Below, in pieces: positions 13,301 to 26,618 of a stretch of 64,000 nucleotides of DNA (within the stretch, counting starts at the first letter, position 1; every line of letters starts with the position of its first letter). Source of the stretch: Echinococcus granulosus (lineage: Eukaryota; Platyhelminthes; Cestoda; Cyclophyllidea; Taeniidae); NCBI RefSeq assembly GCF_000524195.1, contig NW_020170383.1, forward strand, positions 1,789,758-1,853,757, written 5' to 3'. Under the pieces are notes generated by a model that ran no database searches, was not told the DNA's origin, and saw only the letters and a program-made list of their open reading frames with translations. The translations under genes were made by a program, and so were the position numbers.

Positions 13301-16300
13301 GGATGTGGAAGTGAAAATGAGAACGCTTCATTGCCGAAAAGTTTAATATTTGAATTGAAAATGATAGACGTAAGACTTACTGGGTTGGCTTCCGGAACTT
13401 CATCCTTCAATAACTCGTAGGTCAGTTTAAGAAGATTCAAAGATTCAGGAAGAGAAATAAATCGGCTTCGTAGACGTCTTATAATAGCCGTGCATTGCTT
13501 CAGCGTAGCAGTCGATCGATCAGCTTTAGCTTGGGTGGCCGCTAAGAGATCAAGATGAGTAGTGCGGAAGACGAAAGACAACAGGGACAAATCCAGACGT
13601 TCAGTGGGCACGGGTGTATTATTCTCACTATGCTGAGAGGTAGATGTCTCCTCCTCTCTCAGACTCTCCAATACTGAGTCTGTTCGAAGGCTCGCCTGGA
13701 AATTCGGCGGCATTCTCGTGCTGAGTTCGAAGGCGCCCAGTAAAAGAGCCACACCAGCCTGTGATCGAAATGTACTTGTGGGAGTGAATTGTCTTCAAAG
13801 AATCACACAAATGCAACAGAAGGTAGAACTAATCTAATCTAATTATGCCTTCAGTCGGAAAGGAAGGTGTGATTGACAGTACGTATGGTAAAACAGTTCC
13901 AAATCCATTATGCAAATGGAGAGTTCCAAGTTTAAAATATTTCAAAAGCCTGCACTTCAATTCTCCCGGTCTCTTCAAATAACTGCAAACTACTCAACCG
14001 GTGTGGGAAATTACAAAGATGGATTTCTACCACAAGCATGGTGACTAAACACGCAGTGATATAGAGCTGCACCTCCTGCTTACCTGCAAGTGCTGTTCAC
14101 GTGAGTGGAACTTGTCGGAGGAGAGGGCTGTAGTGGCTCCCACGGGTTTCTCAGAAAGGCGGCAGGCCGTAACAGCGTGATCTAGAGCAAAGCGAAGAAC
14201 ATGCCTCATACGAATTCGCGTGGTCACCGAGGCAGAGGTGGCGCAAATCGACATGAATGATAGTGGGAGGCGGGTCAGGCACTCGAAGATAAATAAACAT
14301 GCCATGGAGCGTGCCTCTGCGGCATATGTTGCAACGCGCATCGCGTTGACGACGGTTGCGTTAAGCGAGGGCCACCAGCAAGAAACCGCACCCAAGACGA
14401 GGACATCCAGCGTCTGTGAGAGAGGAGAAGATGAACAGCCAGGTAGGCACAAGTAAGGCTTCTGTATCGAGACTAACCTTGAGTAACTTATCAGGATGTC
14501 GAGAACACAATAACTGCGCCAATCTTCGAAGACAGGACAGCCTTAAGTGATTAAGCTTTGCTTGGCCCTTATCGGCACTAAAGAAGGAGGAGGCATTGAC
14601 TATACTTGAGGAAAGTTTGTCGAAGATAGCAATGAGACCTTTTTCAAGTGACGCCTCCAGGCGTGGTAATGGACTAGGTGTGTCTGGCTTAAGAGTGAGG
14701 AGAGCAGTCGCGCAAGGACATTTGACGGTTAGGCTCTCCAACTTAGCCAGGAGCAACTCAAGGGCCTTTCTTGTCAAATTAGACCGATGAGAAGACATCA
14801 AACGAGCCACAGAGTCCAAGAATACCTGATTCGACATCAGTCCATTCATCTACAACACGAATAAGCAAAGTCGGGGCATGCCGAGTGCAATACGAATAAA
14901 GAAGAGATAGATGGCACACCTTGATCAATACAGATTGAAGATTTTGGATGGCACTTTTTTGAGTGATACTGTCCTCGGCGTCTAACGGTTCGGATTGAGA
15001 AGAGGAACACGCAAGGAGTAGTTGGACAGTAAGTTCTACAACGTTGCCGAAGGTTTCTTGAACCACTGTCTCGGAGCCACGATCAATGGCCTCTTTTTGG
15101 CGTAGGTGATGACCGGCACTATCGAGGAGGCCGGAAAAGAAGGCACTGAGGCTTGATAGCAAAGACCAGAGACGAATACCACTGGTGGAGCTCATCTTTT
15201 CCACCAATGGCCTTTTACGGCTAAACGGTGAGTGAGTGGGTGTTGCTCCACCATCAGGATCTGAGCAAGAGAGATGCTTCAGTAGAAATCCGTAATCGCT
15301 GGGAGACGACGATGCGGGGTGATCGGAGGAAGGGGTGGTCCATGAGGTTTCCTGATTGGAACAGATAATAAAGGCAACTCGACATCAGGCAGACTCGAAA
15401 TAGATAATCGAAATGTACTTTTACGTAATTAAAAAAAGAAATGGGGGGTAAAGAATTGAGTGAAAGTTATTTCAGCACTCACCGGCCGTGTACGCTTAGT
15501 ATTGGGAAAGGGCATGTTTTGTTTCTTCATACCGTCGGAATTGGAAAGTAAGTCGTGAAAGAATTCGAGACACTGCTGCCATGATGACAATTGCACCGAC
15601 AGATCAAATTGATTGAACAGGTCGATTAGAAGGGGGGGAACAAGATCAGCTAAAACGTTAAGTAAATTTCATCCAACCGAATTTCTACTTAAATTAATTA
15701 GTAAAAAGTTGTTCAGATGATGCTTCAAAGGCATGGTAGATAAAAAGGTTTGGGTACACCTTACCAGGTTTCGGAACAAATCGAAAAGTAGACGGTAAAA
15801 TTACTTTTAATGCAAACTAAAAGCTTCCTACAGTAGGCATTGCTTATAAATCTCGATAGTCCACGAACACAGTGGCCACGATAAGACAATAGAATCCAGT
15901 CTTAGGATCTGCTAAATCAGACTTTGCAAAACCTATATGAATACCACTAAACTGGAGAGAGTTAAATGCACTTGAACAGGACATGTACATTAACACTACA
16001 GATCAAGATAGATACGCGTGCAAATCGTGCATTAGAGTGATAAAAGGGCCCGGAAAAGGGAGAACATTGAATTCAGAACAATAACGAATAAACACCACGC
16101 GACCACATTGCAAATCAATCAACTTGGCAAACCTAAAGCTAAATGATGAAACCGCCACATTAAAACTATCACAAAAAAGTCGGTGGCGACATGCAGTTCA
16201 GCTGTCTTCAGTATTCCCAACTTTCCATATCATTATAACATGGATTTGCACAGTTATCATCATCTCAAAATCCCATTTCAGGAGCCTTCTCTCCCCCTAA

Positions 16301-19300
16301 TAAAGAGATGTACAGTATTAAACAATGGAGTCGGAGCCACTACCCAAAAAATTTTTTTCTATTGCTAAATCAAATGGCTATACACCTACTAGCAAAATAA
16401 ACGCTGATACGCTTCTCAATGGAGCCACCAAAGATGCGCATGTGAAAAAGGGGAAAAGGAGCAATATAAATATGCATGGACGGGCAGGTACGCACCTGTT
16501 TCCTGAGAAGGCCAGTTAGTGTTGAGGAAAAAAGCGGCGGCAGTCCATAGCCAGCTTTGCAGAGCGACCTGCTTGGTGACTCGCCTGCCGACGCCAGCAG
16601 TGTGCGAGCTGGCAGAGTCGGGAGTGGGAGTGACCACTTGTGCCAAACCACGGAGAAGCCCAACGTAGAGAGCAAGCGAACGCCGTGGCAGATGAGCGGG
16701 GAGGTCGGGCAGACCGCGAACGAAGACGTCGAGGACGCGGAGTCCTGCGTCAACTCGCTGTTTGGAGGCCTGCACGAGAGCTGGCACGGCCACAGAGGTG
16801 AGACGCCCCAAGAGAGAGAGATTGTGTACGTCATCTAATTTCAAGAACATGGAATGATGACCGTTGACGGAACCACCGGCCCATTGAACAAGGGTCACCA
16901 AGTTCTTGCACAGGATTACCTGGAGTTGAGGTATTATAAATGTGCCGATTAGGCTCAAAAATACGGTCAAGTAAAAGGGAGAATGTCAACTCACCGGAAA
17001 AAGAGAGGCCATTTCTATGAGACAGAGCATAACTTGACGCTGTATGGAAGGCATCTCCTTGAACACAGAAAGGCATTGGAAAATTGTATCCATAGCGGCA
17101 GTGATGGATGGAGTGGGCATAAGGGACGTCTGAAACAGTCTAGACTTCTCGCATTTCCCTAGCTTGTTTCCCTCTGCAAAGAGATTGGTTAGAGCCACGA
17201 GTACCTCAAAGGCACAGGCTGAGGTGTGCTCGCGTATGCTAGCCGCCTCCACAACAGCAGGCCTTTCCCCAACAACGTTCATTTCCTTCTTCTCGGAGTC
17301 GAGTTCATCATGACTGAGAGGACTAACCTTCATGTCAACGTCTTGAACGCCCTCGTCTTCATCGCTACTTTCTGAGAGGAAGATAGAAGAATTTGTCGAA
17401 ATAGTTCTCTGTCGACCACCGAGACGATTTTTTACAACGGCTTCGTGTTGGAATCGAGTTTCTGCCGAAATACAGCTAAAACGAGCATTCAGTAAACAGC
17501 CAAATAGGCATTGAACCTGCGTAAGTGATTGCTATAAGCTAACGATAAAAATACATCTCTATTATGAGAGTTAAACAACTGAGGACTTACGCAAGTAAGT
17601 GGCTGTTAAGAGGAAAAACTAAATCCTTGTTCTTTTCTTCTGATTCAGTATCGTTCTGTTTGAGACTGTCCCCTGGAGAATTCAACTTTCCCTGGTCAAC
17701 GAGTGACACACGCCGCTTCGCCTTAATTTTCAGTCGGGAGACAGCTGAGGAGAGTGGTGTAATCAACTGACAACCATTTTGCCTATCTTGAAGGTTGGTG
17801 GAGGAAGCCGCGTGCAGACGATGTACATCCCCGGCCAGAGCCGCCAGAATGATCTTAAGAGCGCGCAATCTTCGCCACTCTGCTGATGCGAGCAGCTCCT
17901 CTCCGTTAATGCTTCTTCTGCAAATACGATGGCCATTTTAAACCCTTAAGTAAGTGATAAGTCACCTGCTACATCACCTTCAGACCTATTGATAGCATTA
18001 CCTGAGTGCATTACGTGACAAAGTTTATTTAAAAAGGACTAATCCACCAGAAAATGCATAAAAAAGGTGTACTCTGGAGGCCAGATTGATGCACTATCTT
18101 GCCTTTAAGTAACTGCATCAACAAAAGGAGAGATGGATTAATCAGAGCATAACGAGGGGGAACAGACCTAGAATTTGATACTCTCAAAAATAGAGACTGG
18201 CGGGAATTGTGAGTATGAATCGGATCCAATCTCGCCAAGCAGAAGATGTAATGTTCAACTTTCAGTTGCAGCTATAAACGAGATAAACAATTTAAACTAG
18301 TCAAAACCATATTGTTCTAACCAACAGTGTTCCTTAAAACAACGTACTCTTGAAAGTAAGTTGGACGCACTCTGAGAGACTGTTTGTGAACCGGCAAGGT
18401 CTATCAGAGCTCCCAGAAATTCAGCCTCATGAGAAGAAATTCCAATTAATTCACTTCTCCCACGTGCAGGGACTGACAATGCGGCAAGACTTTGCAAAGT
18501 AAAGGCATCGAATTTGTCAATACAGGCACTGTGCACGACCTCAAATCTGGTGAATTGAGGACGCCGAACGATTTGAAGTAGAGCCGGCCATCCAATTAAC
18601 GAATCAACATCGTTGTTTTCCGATGTAGAAGGGCCGACGAGACCAACAATCGACCGCAACAGTTCATTATCCAGGAGCTGAGCAGCAGAATACCAGCATA
18701 CTTGAGAAAATGCTGTATCCTTCATCGATTGTCTGAAAACATTTCCAAAATAAACAGTTGGAAACTCAGTCACGGCAATGCAACTAGCACCTCGCGGGCT
18801 ACTTACCTACAAAACAACCGAAAAACTGATTTGACCAGGTTCGATGAAATGTGGACCAGTGCAGACAATGTGTCACCTTGAAGCAATTGCCTCACTGATT
18901 CGGGAACAATGCTTTCATCGCACTGTAAGTCGGACAAAAATCCGCCCACATTAGGATAGTACATAGTAGGAGGCAGTTTTCCAAAAATCACTATGAAGCG
19001 TTGAAGTAAGTCATAGGCTCCCACACGAACATCGCCAGTCGGATGAAGCAATGCGGCCAATACACAGGGGAAGGCTAACAAGAAATAATGACCGGTGACA
19101 AAAATTTTTCCGATTTCGAAATTAAATGTAGATGCCAAACACGGTGGTTTCAGTCACTTTTGGAGAAACCGAAATGCACAATCATTAAAATACTGTTTGC
19201 CGTAAAAACTCAGGGGCAGATATCTCCAAATACACCCCACCTGCGAAAAATCCCAACTCAATCTACACGTACCCTTGTCCAATGAGTCCAATAACTGGCA

Positions 19301-21197
19301 ATGCTTTGAGTTTGGAAGGGATGCATTGCATGTTCTCGGAGAATGCCGGGTCGGCAATTTGAGTGCCTGAGCGGCATCGACTGCACGCACGACTATTTGG
19401 AGAGCGACTTCACATTGACGTTGTTTAAAGGCGACAGTCATGGCATCACTTTCTGCTTCCTCCTCGATCGACACCGACTGGGTGAACTGCAGTACCACGC
19501 CAATTAGAAAGTCTGCCAGCCAGCAATCGTCTGCCTTTATGACGGGTGCTTTCAAACACAGGCACTCTCCATCAGAATGATTTACCAAACATACTCCGAT
19601 ATTTCCCAATTTTGAACGCACGGTTTCAAATAACGCACAAAACTCTGGATTACTGCCGAACAAATCGTCATATGTCATTCTGAGTATACGTTTAATTGTC
19701 AATTTGCGGAGGGATTCCGTCCCTGCCATAGCTGGTGGTGGAGGTACCCAAGGACTGCTTTGATCACAAGTATCGACGTCTATTATCTACAATAGTATAA
19801 AAGACGCAATTATGCAATGTCTGGAAGAAAGCAGAGGAATTTTGCCGACACCCACCAATGTAGCCTTTTGAACACGTTCAGATTGCTCCAAACTACCAGA
19901 CGCAACCTCGTTAAGATCAGTACCTTCATAGTTTTTCTTTTCTTCTTTTTCAAGCAAAGCACGCTCAAGAGGCGTCAAAAAATTTAATAGGTTTTCATAC
20001 AACACCGAGAGGCTAGAATGCAGTAATAAAAAGGTTACTTTCCATTATTTTAACACCGAAACATCATCAGTAACTTACTCGTCAGGCAAGACAGCAATAC
20101 ACTGAGTTCTCATCAAAACATTAATAACGCGAAGAATTTCCCATTCGGTGCCATTTTTATGCTTCTGTGATAATAAATCAATTTATTAGCCCGCGAATGT
20201 GGTACGTAGGTAGATCTCAACCAAGAGCATACCTTAAGAAGACACCCAATCCAGTCCAGAACCAATTCATGGTTAAGATTTAAGGAAAGAGCAAAACGAA
20301 CGATTATCAAGCAGGCGGCGGACTGAAAGGAGGGCACTTCGCTAGTGCATAACCCTTTTTTGATTGTACCCTGCAATGCCTTCACTATTTTCACAGTTTT
20401 ATCCTCCGATAAACCCAAATCGCATAATCCAGATATGGTTGATACGAAAAAACTTGCAAAGGTTTGAATCCTATTCAAATGCAGAGAATTCTCGTGCTAC
20501 GGCAAATGATGCATCAAATATATAGCTATCTCACTTTCGCATAAGTGCACATGCACATCCCAATAAATGGAATAAGAGCTGGTTGGCTACGGCAAGCCTT
20601 TAGAAAATCTTGGCGAGTCAAAGGCGAACCACGCTCAGCAAAAGGTTGCAACCAGTGCCAATTTGACGACGTGTTCTTAAAATCAAGAAGCTGTATACAT
20701 TTTGCGAAGAGCCCCGACTCGTAATGCGGAATAAGGAGCATCATAAATTCATCGAGGTAGTGTAGGTGCACTTCGTATCTGCATTCAGTTAGCAATGTAT
20801 TGTAAAAACTCACTTGTATACCAACCACTCAAAAGCCCAAATAGCCTCAGAAGAACGCACGTGCGTATTGATTAAAAATATGAATAAAGAAATTTGTTCG
20901 TCAATTTTTAGCTTGTAAGCAGAGTGCAAATTACACATTTGAAGTCTGATAGATCCGGCGGAAAACAAAGTTTCATTAAAGCGTTTTAGTTCCGCGTCAA
21001 CTTCACACAATCTGTTAAAGCCCTTCAAACCTAAAACAAAGCACTAATAATCAACAAGACATACAATCCCGATAACAAGTCTGTGCATCAACTGATTGAG
21101 GGTTTTCATAAACTAGAGATTTCCGTCGGACAGCATCAGTGGAAAAAGCCGTGGAAATCGGAGTGGAGAGGCTTTTAAGCTGGCCTTTTAACGACAT
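10397..21197 (-). CDS. HEATR1: HEATR1/UTP10, U3 snoRNP-associated HEAT-repeat protein
   Basis: This is a large nucleolar scaffold of the small-subunit processome, needed for 18S pre-rRNA processing and rDNA transcription. Exons with matching phases: 21065-21197, 20814-21030, 20535-20778, 20233-20496, 20079-20164, 19856-20012, 19273-19786, 18807-19074, 18348-18732, an uncertain part near 18112-18271, 17591-17917, 16995-17475, 16496-16919, 15483-15649, 14920-15351, 14478-14849, 14084-14413, 13381-13758, 11708-12135, 11185-11297 and 10397-10998. The total is about 2140 residues, matching the human length. N-terminal family matches include FEWLVYKYEVHLHYLDEF and the CIQLLDFKNTSSNWHWLQPF block. 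Central blocks include SVAVPALVQASKQRVDAGLRV and GLPDLPAHLPRRSL. The C-terminal BP28CT end matches at LVALSEALEDDRNEVEAAAN. The start ATG is at 21197, 16 nt after a splice-acceptor-like CAG. One intron appears to use a GC donor. Confidence 0.93.
12650..12672. repeat. Short AAT microsatellite
   Basis: A run of about six ATA/AAT units inside a long HEATR1 intron. Too short to suggest function. Confidence 0.6.
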
Positions 21198-23200
21198 CTT
21201 TTGTAGGTTAGAACTGAATGCTGATGAATCGGCACTTCACAGGCAAACCAAGAACACCTGCCAACCCTGCACGCCTCGCAATAGAACTTTAAACAACCCG
21301 CATATAGAACTACATATGATGAACCGCCTTACTTGCAAAAAATGCGGTACTTACTGAAATAATTTTCTGTAAAATAGTTATTTTTGCATAAGCAAAATTA
21401 TGAGAATATGGAGGGATGTAGGAGGGCGTGACTGCAAGTCCACAACTAAACAAACTTCGTTTATGGAACTACGCAGAGTGATAAGCATTTGTGCATACAT
21501 ACAAAATTTTTTGCCTTTAAAATTAAACAATGAAACGTTTGTTACAATAAAGTAACGCAAATTGATTATATGCGCCGCCACACTTTGTAAACAGAAGTAA
21601 ATATTGCTAATTTCCCATCTCTAACGCTTCCTAATCTTTTTCGGTTGTATTCCTAAACATGAATTTAACTAAGAAACAGCTGACATCATTTTAACCCTAA
21701 GTTAAAACACGTCCGCACTTCTGGCTCCTCAGGTTTCACCTCTTCCCTGCATCACGGCCTTCGGTTGGACCAAGCCCGAAGTCCGTTAACTTTTCTGTGC
21801 ACCAGTAATACATGCTAACCACAGTACCTTGGCTCTTTTAATCGATTGGGAATACTCGAGGCACCCCAAATAAATCTCACAAGCGACTCAACTAATAAGC
21901 CGACGTTGACTCCCTTTGGCCTGCAATTTCCCCACTTGTAATAACTTGTGGAGCGAGACTCCTCGGTCTCCGCTTCCCGATTCCTAGCGTTCCTAGACAA
22001 GCCCGGTTGGTTTACTTTGGACATCTTTATTAAAGACGACAAGATGTATAGGGAAAATACAATATTCAAGAAGGAGGGGAGGCGCAGTCACTAGGCAAGG
22101 GAGAGGGAGATCCCGTTCCCAGGTTCGAATTTTTTGCTTGCCTCCTCCCTGAAAGGCACATTAAAACAACATAAGTATTACAACTAGTAACCAAAAGAGT
22201 TGGAGTCATATTCTTTTGTGCCTCTGTGGCTATGTAGCAAAACCTTGATTCCACGAGGTCGGTGCTAATGAATAGTACTGATACAAGAACAGGGCGGCAA
22301 AAATAAAAAGTGGCTACACCACGAATGGTGGTTAGTGCCTTAAAATTCTTTGTTGCGGAACATCATCCAACTTTAATCAGTACAAATTTAGCCGATAATT
22401 TTTCGTTGGATTTTACGTGAAGACTATACTCATAATCGGTTTTACTAATTGCGCCACTGGTAGTGCAATCCAGCTTTTCGGATCATAGGCGGCGTCCGTA
22501 GGCGGTCAAATCGGAACCATACTGACTTCTATTTTTTTGAGGTGCACATTCAGCTACGGTAGCTCTCTGGTCCCCGTAAATTTAACGACCGCCATGACGA
22601 CGTGGTCATCCGACCATGTGAACGGCTAGTTAGCCTTTCACATAGGTTTACAATCTTCTCCCGGCCAACATAAATTATCACTTCAGAGGAGACTCGAGAA
22701 GATGCACAAATTACTTTGTTGGAACTAACTAGCAAGTGTATGTGCACCCCAATGGCAAAAATGAATTGTACTAAAATTCTAACGCCTGAATGCTTTTCGC
22801 GTATAAATAAAGTTAAGTGATCTCTTGAGATCTCTCCTATGAGCATATTTGTTTTATACCAAAATAGACTTGCTCTGAGCTTTAGCGACCTACCGGTCCT
22901 GCGGAATTAAAGACCTAGTTAAGCTTATTTTAAATAACAGAGGCAGTACAGTGGTGCAGCACGTATAAAATGGGAGCAGTTGCATTGCATTAACCCATAT
23001 TACCTATTTTTTAGCAAGCAGATTTTGCGGTTGCTGATGTCGAGCATAATTTTCATTAGTGTGTGCTTGTTCACTAATAAGTGGTTTTGTTGAGGCATAT
23101 TGTATTCGTTTTAAACCGTTTCCCAAAATGATTGGGCGTTGTTTGGTGTTATTTGTCTATTCACTTTTGTTTATTGGGTTTTTACTCATTTGGGCATTTA
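21198..23200. other. Divergent intergenic region between HEATR1 and NCBP3
   Basis: About 2 kb separating the minus-strand HEATR1 start from the plus-strand NCBP3 start, so it probably holds both promoters. The part from 21720 to 22130 is more GC-rich and contains a GGTTCGAAT string near 22122 resembling a tRNA B box, but no tRNA folds around it. It may be an old SINE-like fragment. I see no coding exon. Confidence 0.35.
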
Positions 23201-26200
23201 ATGTTTCTGACGGATTCCGGTGCTTCAACACTCAGCATTACAGTTGATGCTACTAAGATTAACGTTCGTTCTCCCAATCACACACTGTTAGACTGTACTC
23301 TGCCAAATCATTGTTCATGTAAGGTTAGTCGACCGATTACTATAACATACTAGTTCTAAATTAAAACCTATCAAATGTACCCTCGAGTGCCTTTTATAGA
23401 ATTGTTTTCTTTGTGCCTTCAGTTAATCAATGTTAAGAATACCTTTTAGACGGAGATTTGCGAGTGTGGCTCCAACTTAGGAGTAACTGAAGCTAATACA
23501 AAAACTATTTATGCTCATTTGGGTTTCGTTGACGGACGTGATGTGATGGTAGCTGAGGGGTATAGAATGGACACCCTTCACGTCTGGGGCACGCATGATT
23601 TGAGTACAAAAGATCTTCTTGATTGGCTGGAAGATTATAATCCGAAAGGTGTTGAATGGATCGATGACTCGTCTTGTAAGTGTACTTTTGCAATTGATGA
23701 CAATTCTATTCGTCTAATGGCTAATTTGTCTCCCTAAGGTAACATCCTTATGAACAATGAGAATATTGTCCTACGTGTTTTGAATAAGTTAGCTGAGCCC
23801 TTTGATCGTCGAATCGCACTTGCAGCAATGGCAGCAGTTGTCTCCACGATGAATGCCGATGACAATGGTGCTTTTGTGGGATTGCCTGATAGCACAAAAC
23901 CTGTACCTGTGGTTGGAGCTACCACTAACTTGATGCCTCCTAATGGAAGGTGGTTCAAGTCTACCTCTTCCCCGGAGCGTGCTTTCTGTCTTTACTTTCG
24001 TATTGCGCACAAAAGTACGGTTTTTACACTTCATTTTTGTTCTTGTTTGAGTCTCTTTACCTCTATTCAGTGCTCATTACCTCTACGTAGATCAACTGTT
24101 GAATTCTTCGTTTATTTAATCGTTCCTGGAGACTTATTTCCACCACAGAGCTGTTTGCACTGTCCACTACTCTTATCAGCTTACTTTAATTTATGAAATT
24201 CTCGTTACCCTAGGCGACGTGAAGTTACCCGGAGCTGAGCGTCGAAGTAATTACTATCGTCGGTACGGCAATCCAAATTATGGCGGAGCAGTTGGTCTCT
24301 TGTCTCGTTCCTATCGACGCCGCGCTAAAGCCATCGCGCCCTCCACCGATGCTCGTTGTGTCACTCTAAAGGCTCCACAAGGTCTCATTACTTACAGCGA
24401 CGACGAGGACGATGTTCATGGTCTGGTGGTGCATCTTCAGCATGGTAGTCTCGTCGATTCTGATGAAGAAGATTCCCATCCACGGCGACACAGTCTACTC
24501 CCTGGTCGACGGAGAGAGGCTACAGGTAATTGAGATAATTTCACTACTAGATGTTCCCATCACAGTTCATCATCAACTTTGTCATTGTAAACCGAGTGCG
24601 CATTGCTTTTACGGCTTGGATTTAGTGTTTGACTTAAAAGTAATCATGTAGCCTGAATTGAATTGTCAGTCAAGCTTGTTACACTAAAAACCAAATATTT
24701 ATTTTGTAGATGGTTTTCGGAACTATGGAATGCTGATATGGATTCTCGGCAACATTTTGTCATTCCTCGTTTTGTTGTCTCGTTCCAACTTGCAAAATCA
24801 ATAGAATTACGGCCTTATTGGTGTATATATCAAATTTCTGCTAGCTCCGTGAACCTCTCCTGATTGCCAATTTGGCAAACTTTTATAACCCCTTAATGGT
24901 AATCATCTTTAAAAATGGCTCTCGAAAACCATTGGGCGTTTTAAACTGGAATTACATCTACGGTATATCGTGTCTCCAACTAACTGGTGGTAATTATGAT
25001 GTATTTATGTGTTTCAGCTATCGGACTGTCAAGGCCGCCCCGAAGCCCACCCCCAAAGTGGCCACGAAGGTCTTCAGGGGTGTCAGCAACCTCTCTCGAG
25101 GCAGCCACTGCCTTCCACCCTCCGGTTAACCAGTCAGCACTCAATTTCGACTTCGGACGGGTGAGCGTCAAACAGCGCCTGGGTACTCGCATTGGGGAGG
25201 TCTCGCCCGCCCTCGCTACTGTGACCATTTTTCCTGACGACGACAGTAGGCAGGACGATTGTGGGGCAGTGCGAATGCTCACTTCTCTTCGCATGGTGGC
25301 AGATGTCGAGGAGGAGGCAGCGGAGGCCAAGCTCTGGATTCGAAGCGAAAATGTATTCAATCAACGTGGGTAAGTCTTCCCTCTCTCCTCCCCCCCCCCC
25401 CCCCACCTTCACTTGATCCGTTTTTGTCATGATTTTACGCAATCTCCACAATACTTACATCATGCTGAGATTTCTCCCTATTTAGGCCTTCCATTCTGTA
25501 CCCTTTTATCTTCATCATTCCTGCTCAACTTTTTGGTATTAATGCCCTATTTATGGGAATCGTTATCGGTAGAGGTTGCTGCATAGACGTCGGGGCGCCT
25601 GTGTCGGTTTGCTTGCCTAATCTGATGCACAAACCTGTATTTTGGACGTTAGTTTCAGTCGAAAACCTCACCTCCCTGACTTTTCCATATTCCTTCATGT
25701 TTCCAACTTCTATAAGTGGCTGGGAGCACTAAGTTCCACCCACATTGGTGTCAATGTTGCCCGTCCTGCTTATGTGTATATGCCTTTCGTATGAAAGGCC
25801 AAATTAGTGTAGACACTGAATTAAGAAAAACCAAGACCTTGGTCAGCTTAACGGGTAACGTGACATTTTCCTTCATTTCTACACTTGTACCGTGATGTTT
25901 GTATCCCGTAGATTAGGAGTATTCAGAGTGCAAAATGTAGTCACGTTTTTTTTTGTATTAGCTGTATTTCAGATTATGATAGGCGACGATTCAATATCGA
26001 GAACTTTTGTAATACTTGAATTAGAACTAGACATGAAGACATTGTACCCGTCTTGAATGCCGTTACAATACATTTCACTTTACAATACTTGCGTTATGGG
26101 GAGCCGGTAATTATTTACCACTGCAAGCACAACTATACCAACGCGCAAAACTTTACTTATCGGAATAGAAAGTGCTTAATGATGGAGGCGGGAAAACTTG

Positions 26201-26618
26201 CTAATTAGTACTGATAGTAAAGTGCCTTCTTGAGTTTACATTTTGATTCTACTCCATTTGATTGAATTACAGTACTAGTTGGTTAAGGATGCTGGGAGTA
26301 GGTTTCAAAGCGACCATTTACGTTTTCATTTCAAAATGCAGTATTTTTTGCAAAGGTTAGGGTTGGGTGTAAATTATTTCAAGTAATTGAATTCGGATTT
26401 TTACTGAAGCTTCTAAAGTTTTTCCAGTGGCTCATGTATTGCCGCTTTTTTGTAGCTGTCCGTAGGCGTAAAGGTGATTTATTTTTGTGGTTTCTGCGTT
26501 TTTCCTCTTTCAAAGACCCAGTGTTCTGCGGCAGTCTTCGAGACGGCATCGTCGCCGTCGTCATTTGGAAGGTACGCGGACCACCAGAAAAGGCGGGGTC
26601 TGGGATCGACTTGGCTGA
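23201..26618 (+). CDS. NCBP3: Nuclear cap-binding protein subunit 3 (NCBP3)
   Basis: NCBP3 binds capped mRNA with NCBP1 and helps nuclear mRNA export. Exons in phase: 23201-23323 (tentative first exon), 23450-23675, 23739-24014, 24214-24525, 25018-25369 and 26516-26618, giving 463 residues against 620 in human. The RRM-like domain shows RMDTLHVWGTHDLSTKDLLD and VEWIDDSS, matching the human segments around VRLETIYICG and IEWLDDTS. The family signature GAERRSNYYRRYGNPNYGG is plain in exon 4. An acidic Asp/Glu stretch (SDDEDD, SDEED) follows, then SVKQRLGTR, and the protein ends GGVWDRLG before TGA, like the LWTRLG motif of the human protein. The start is uncertain: ATG at 23201 is used because the frame stays open into exon 2. 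A 63-nt intron at 23676-23738 is unusual. A 15-base C run sits just after the donor at 25370. Confidence 0.85.
25390..25404 (+). repeat. Poly-C tract of 15 bases
   Basis: A homopolymer of 15 C, 20 nt downstream of an NCBP3 splice donor, inside the intron. Such runs are prone to length errors in assembly. Confidence 0.9.

Noticed and set aside
22100..22160. A tRNA B-box-like GGTTCGAAT string
   Set aside because: No matching A box, acceptor stem or anticodon arm can be folded around it; at most a decayed SINE.
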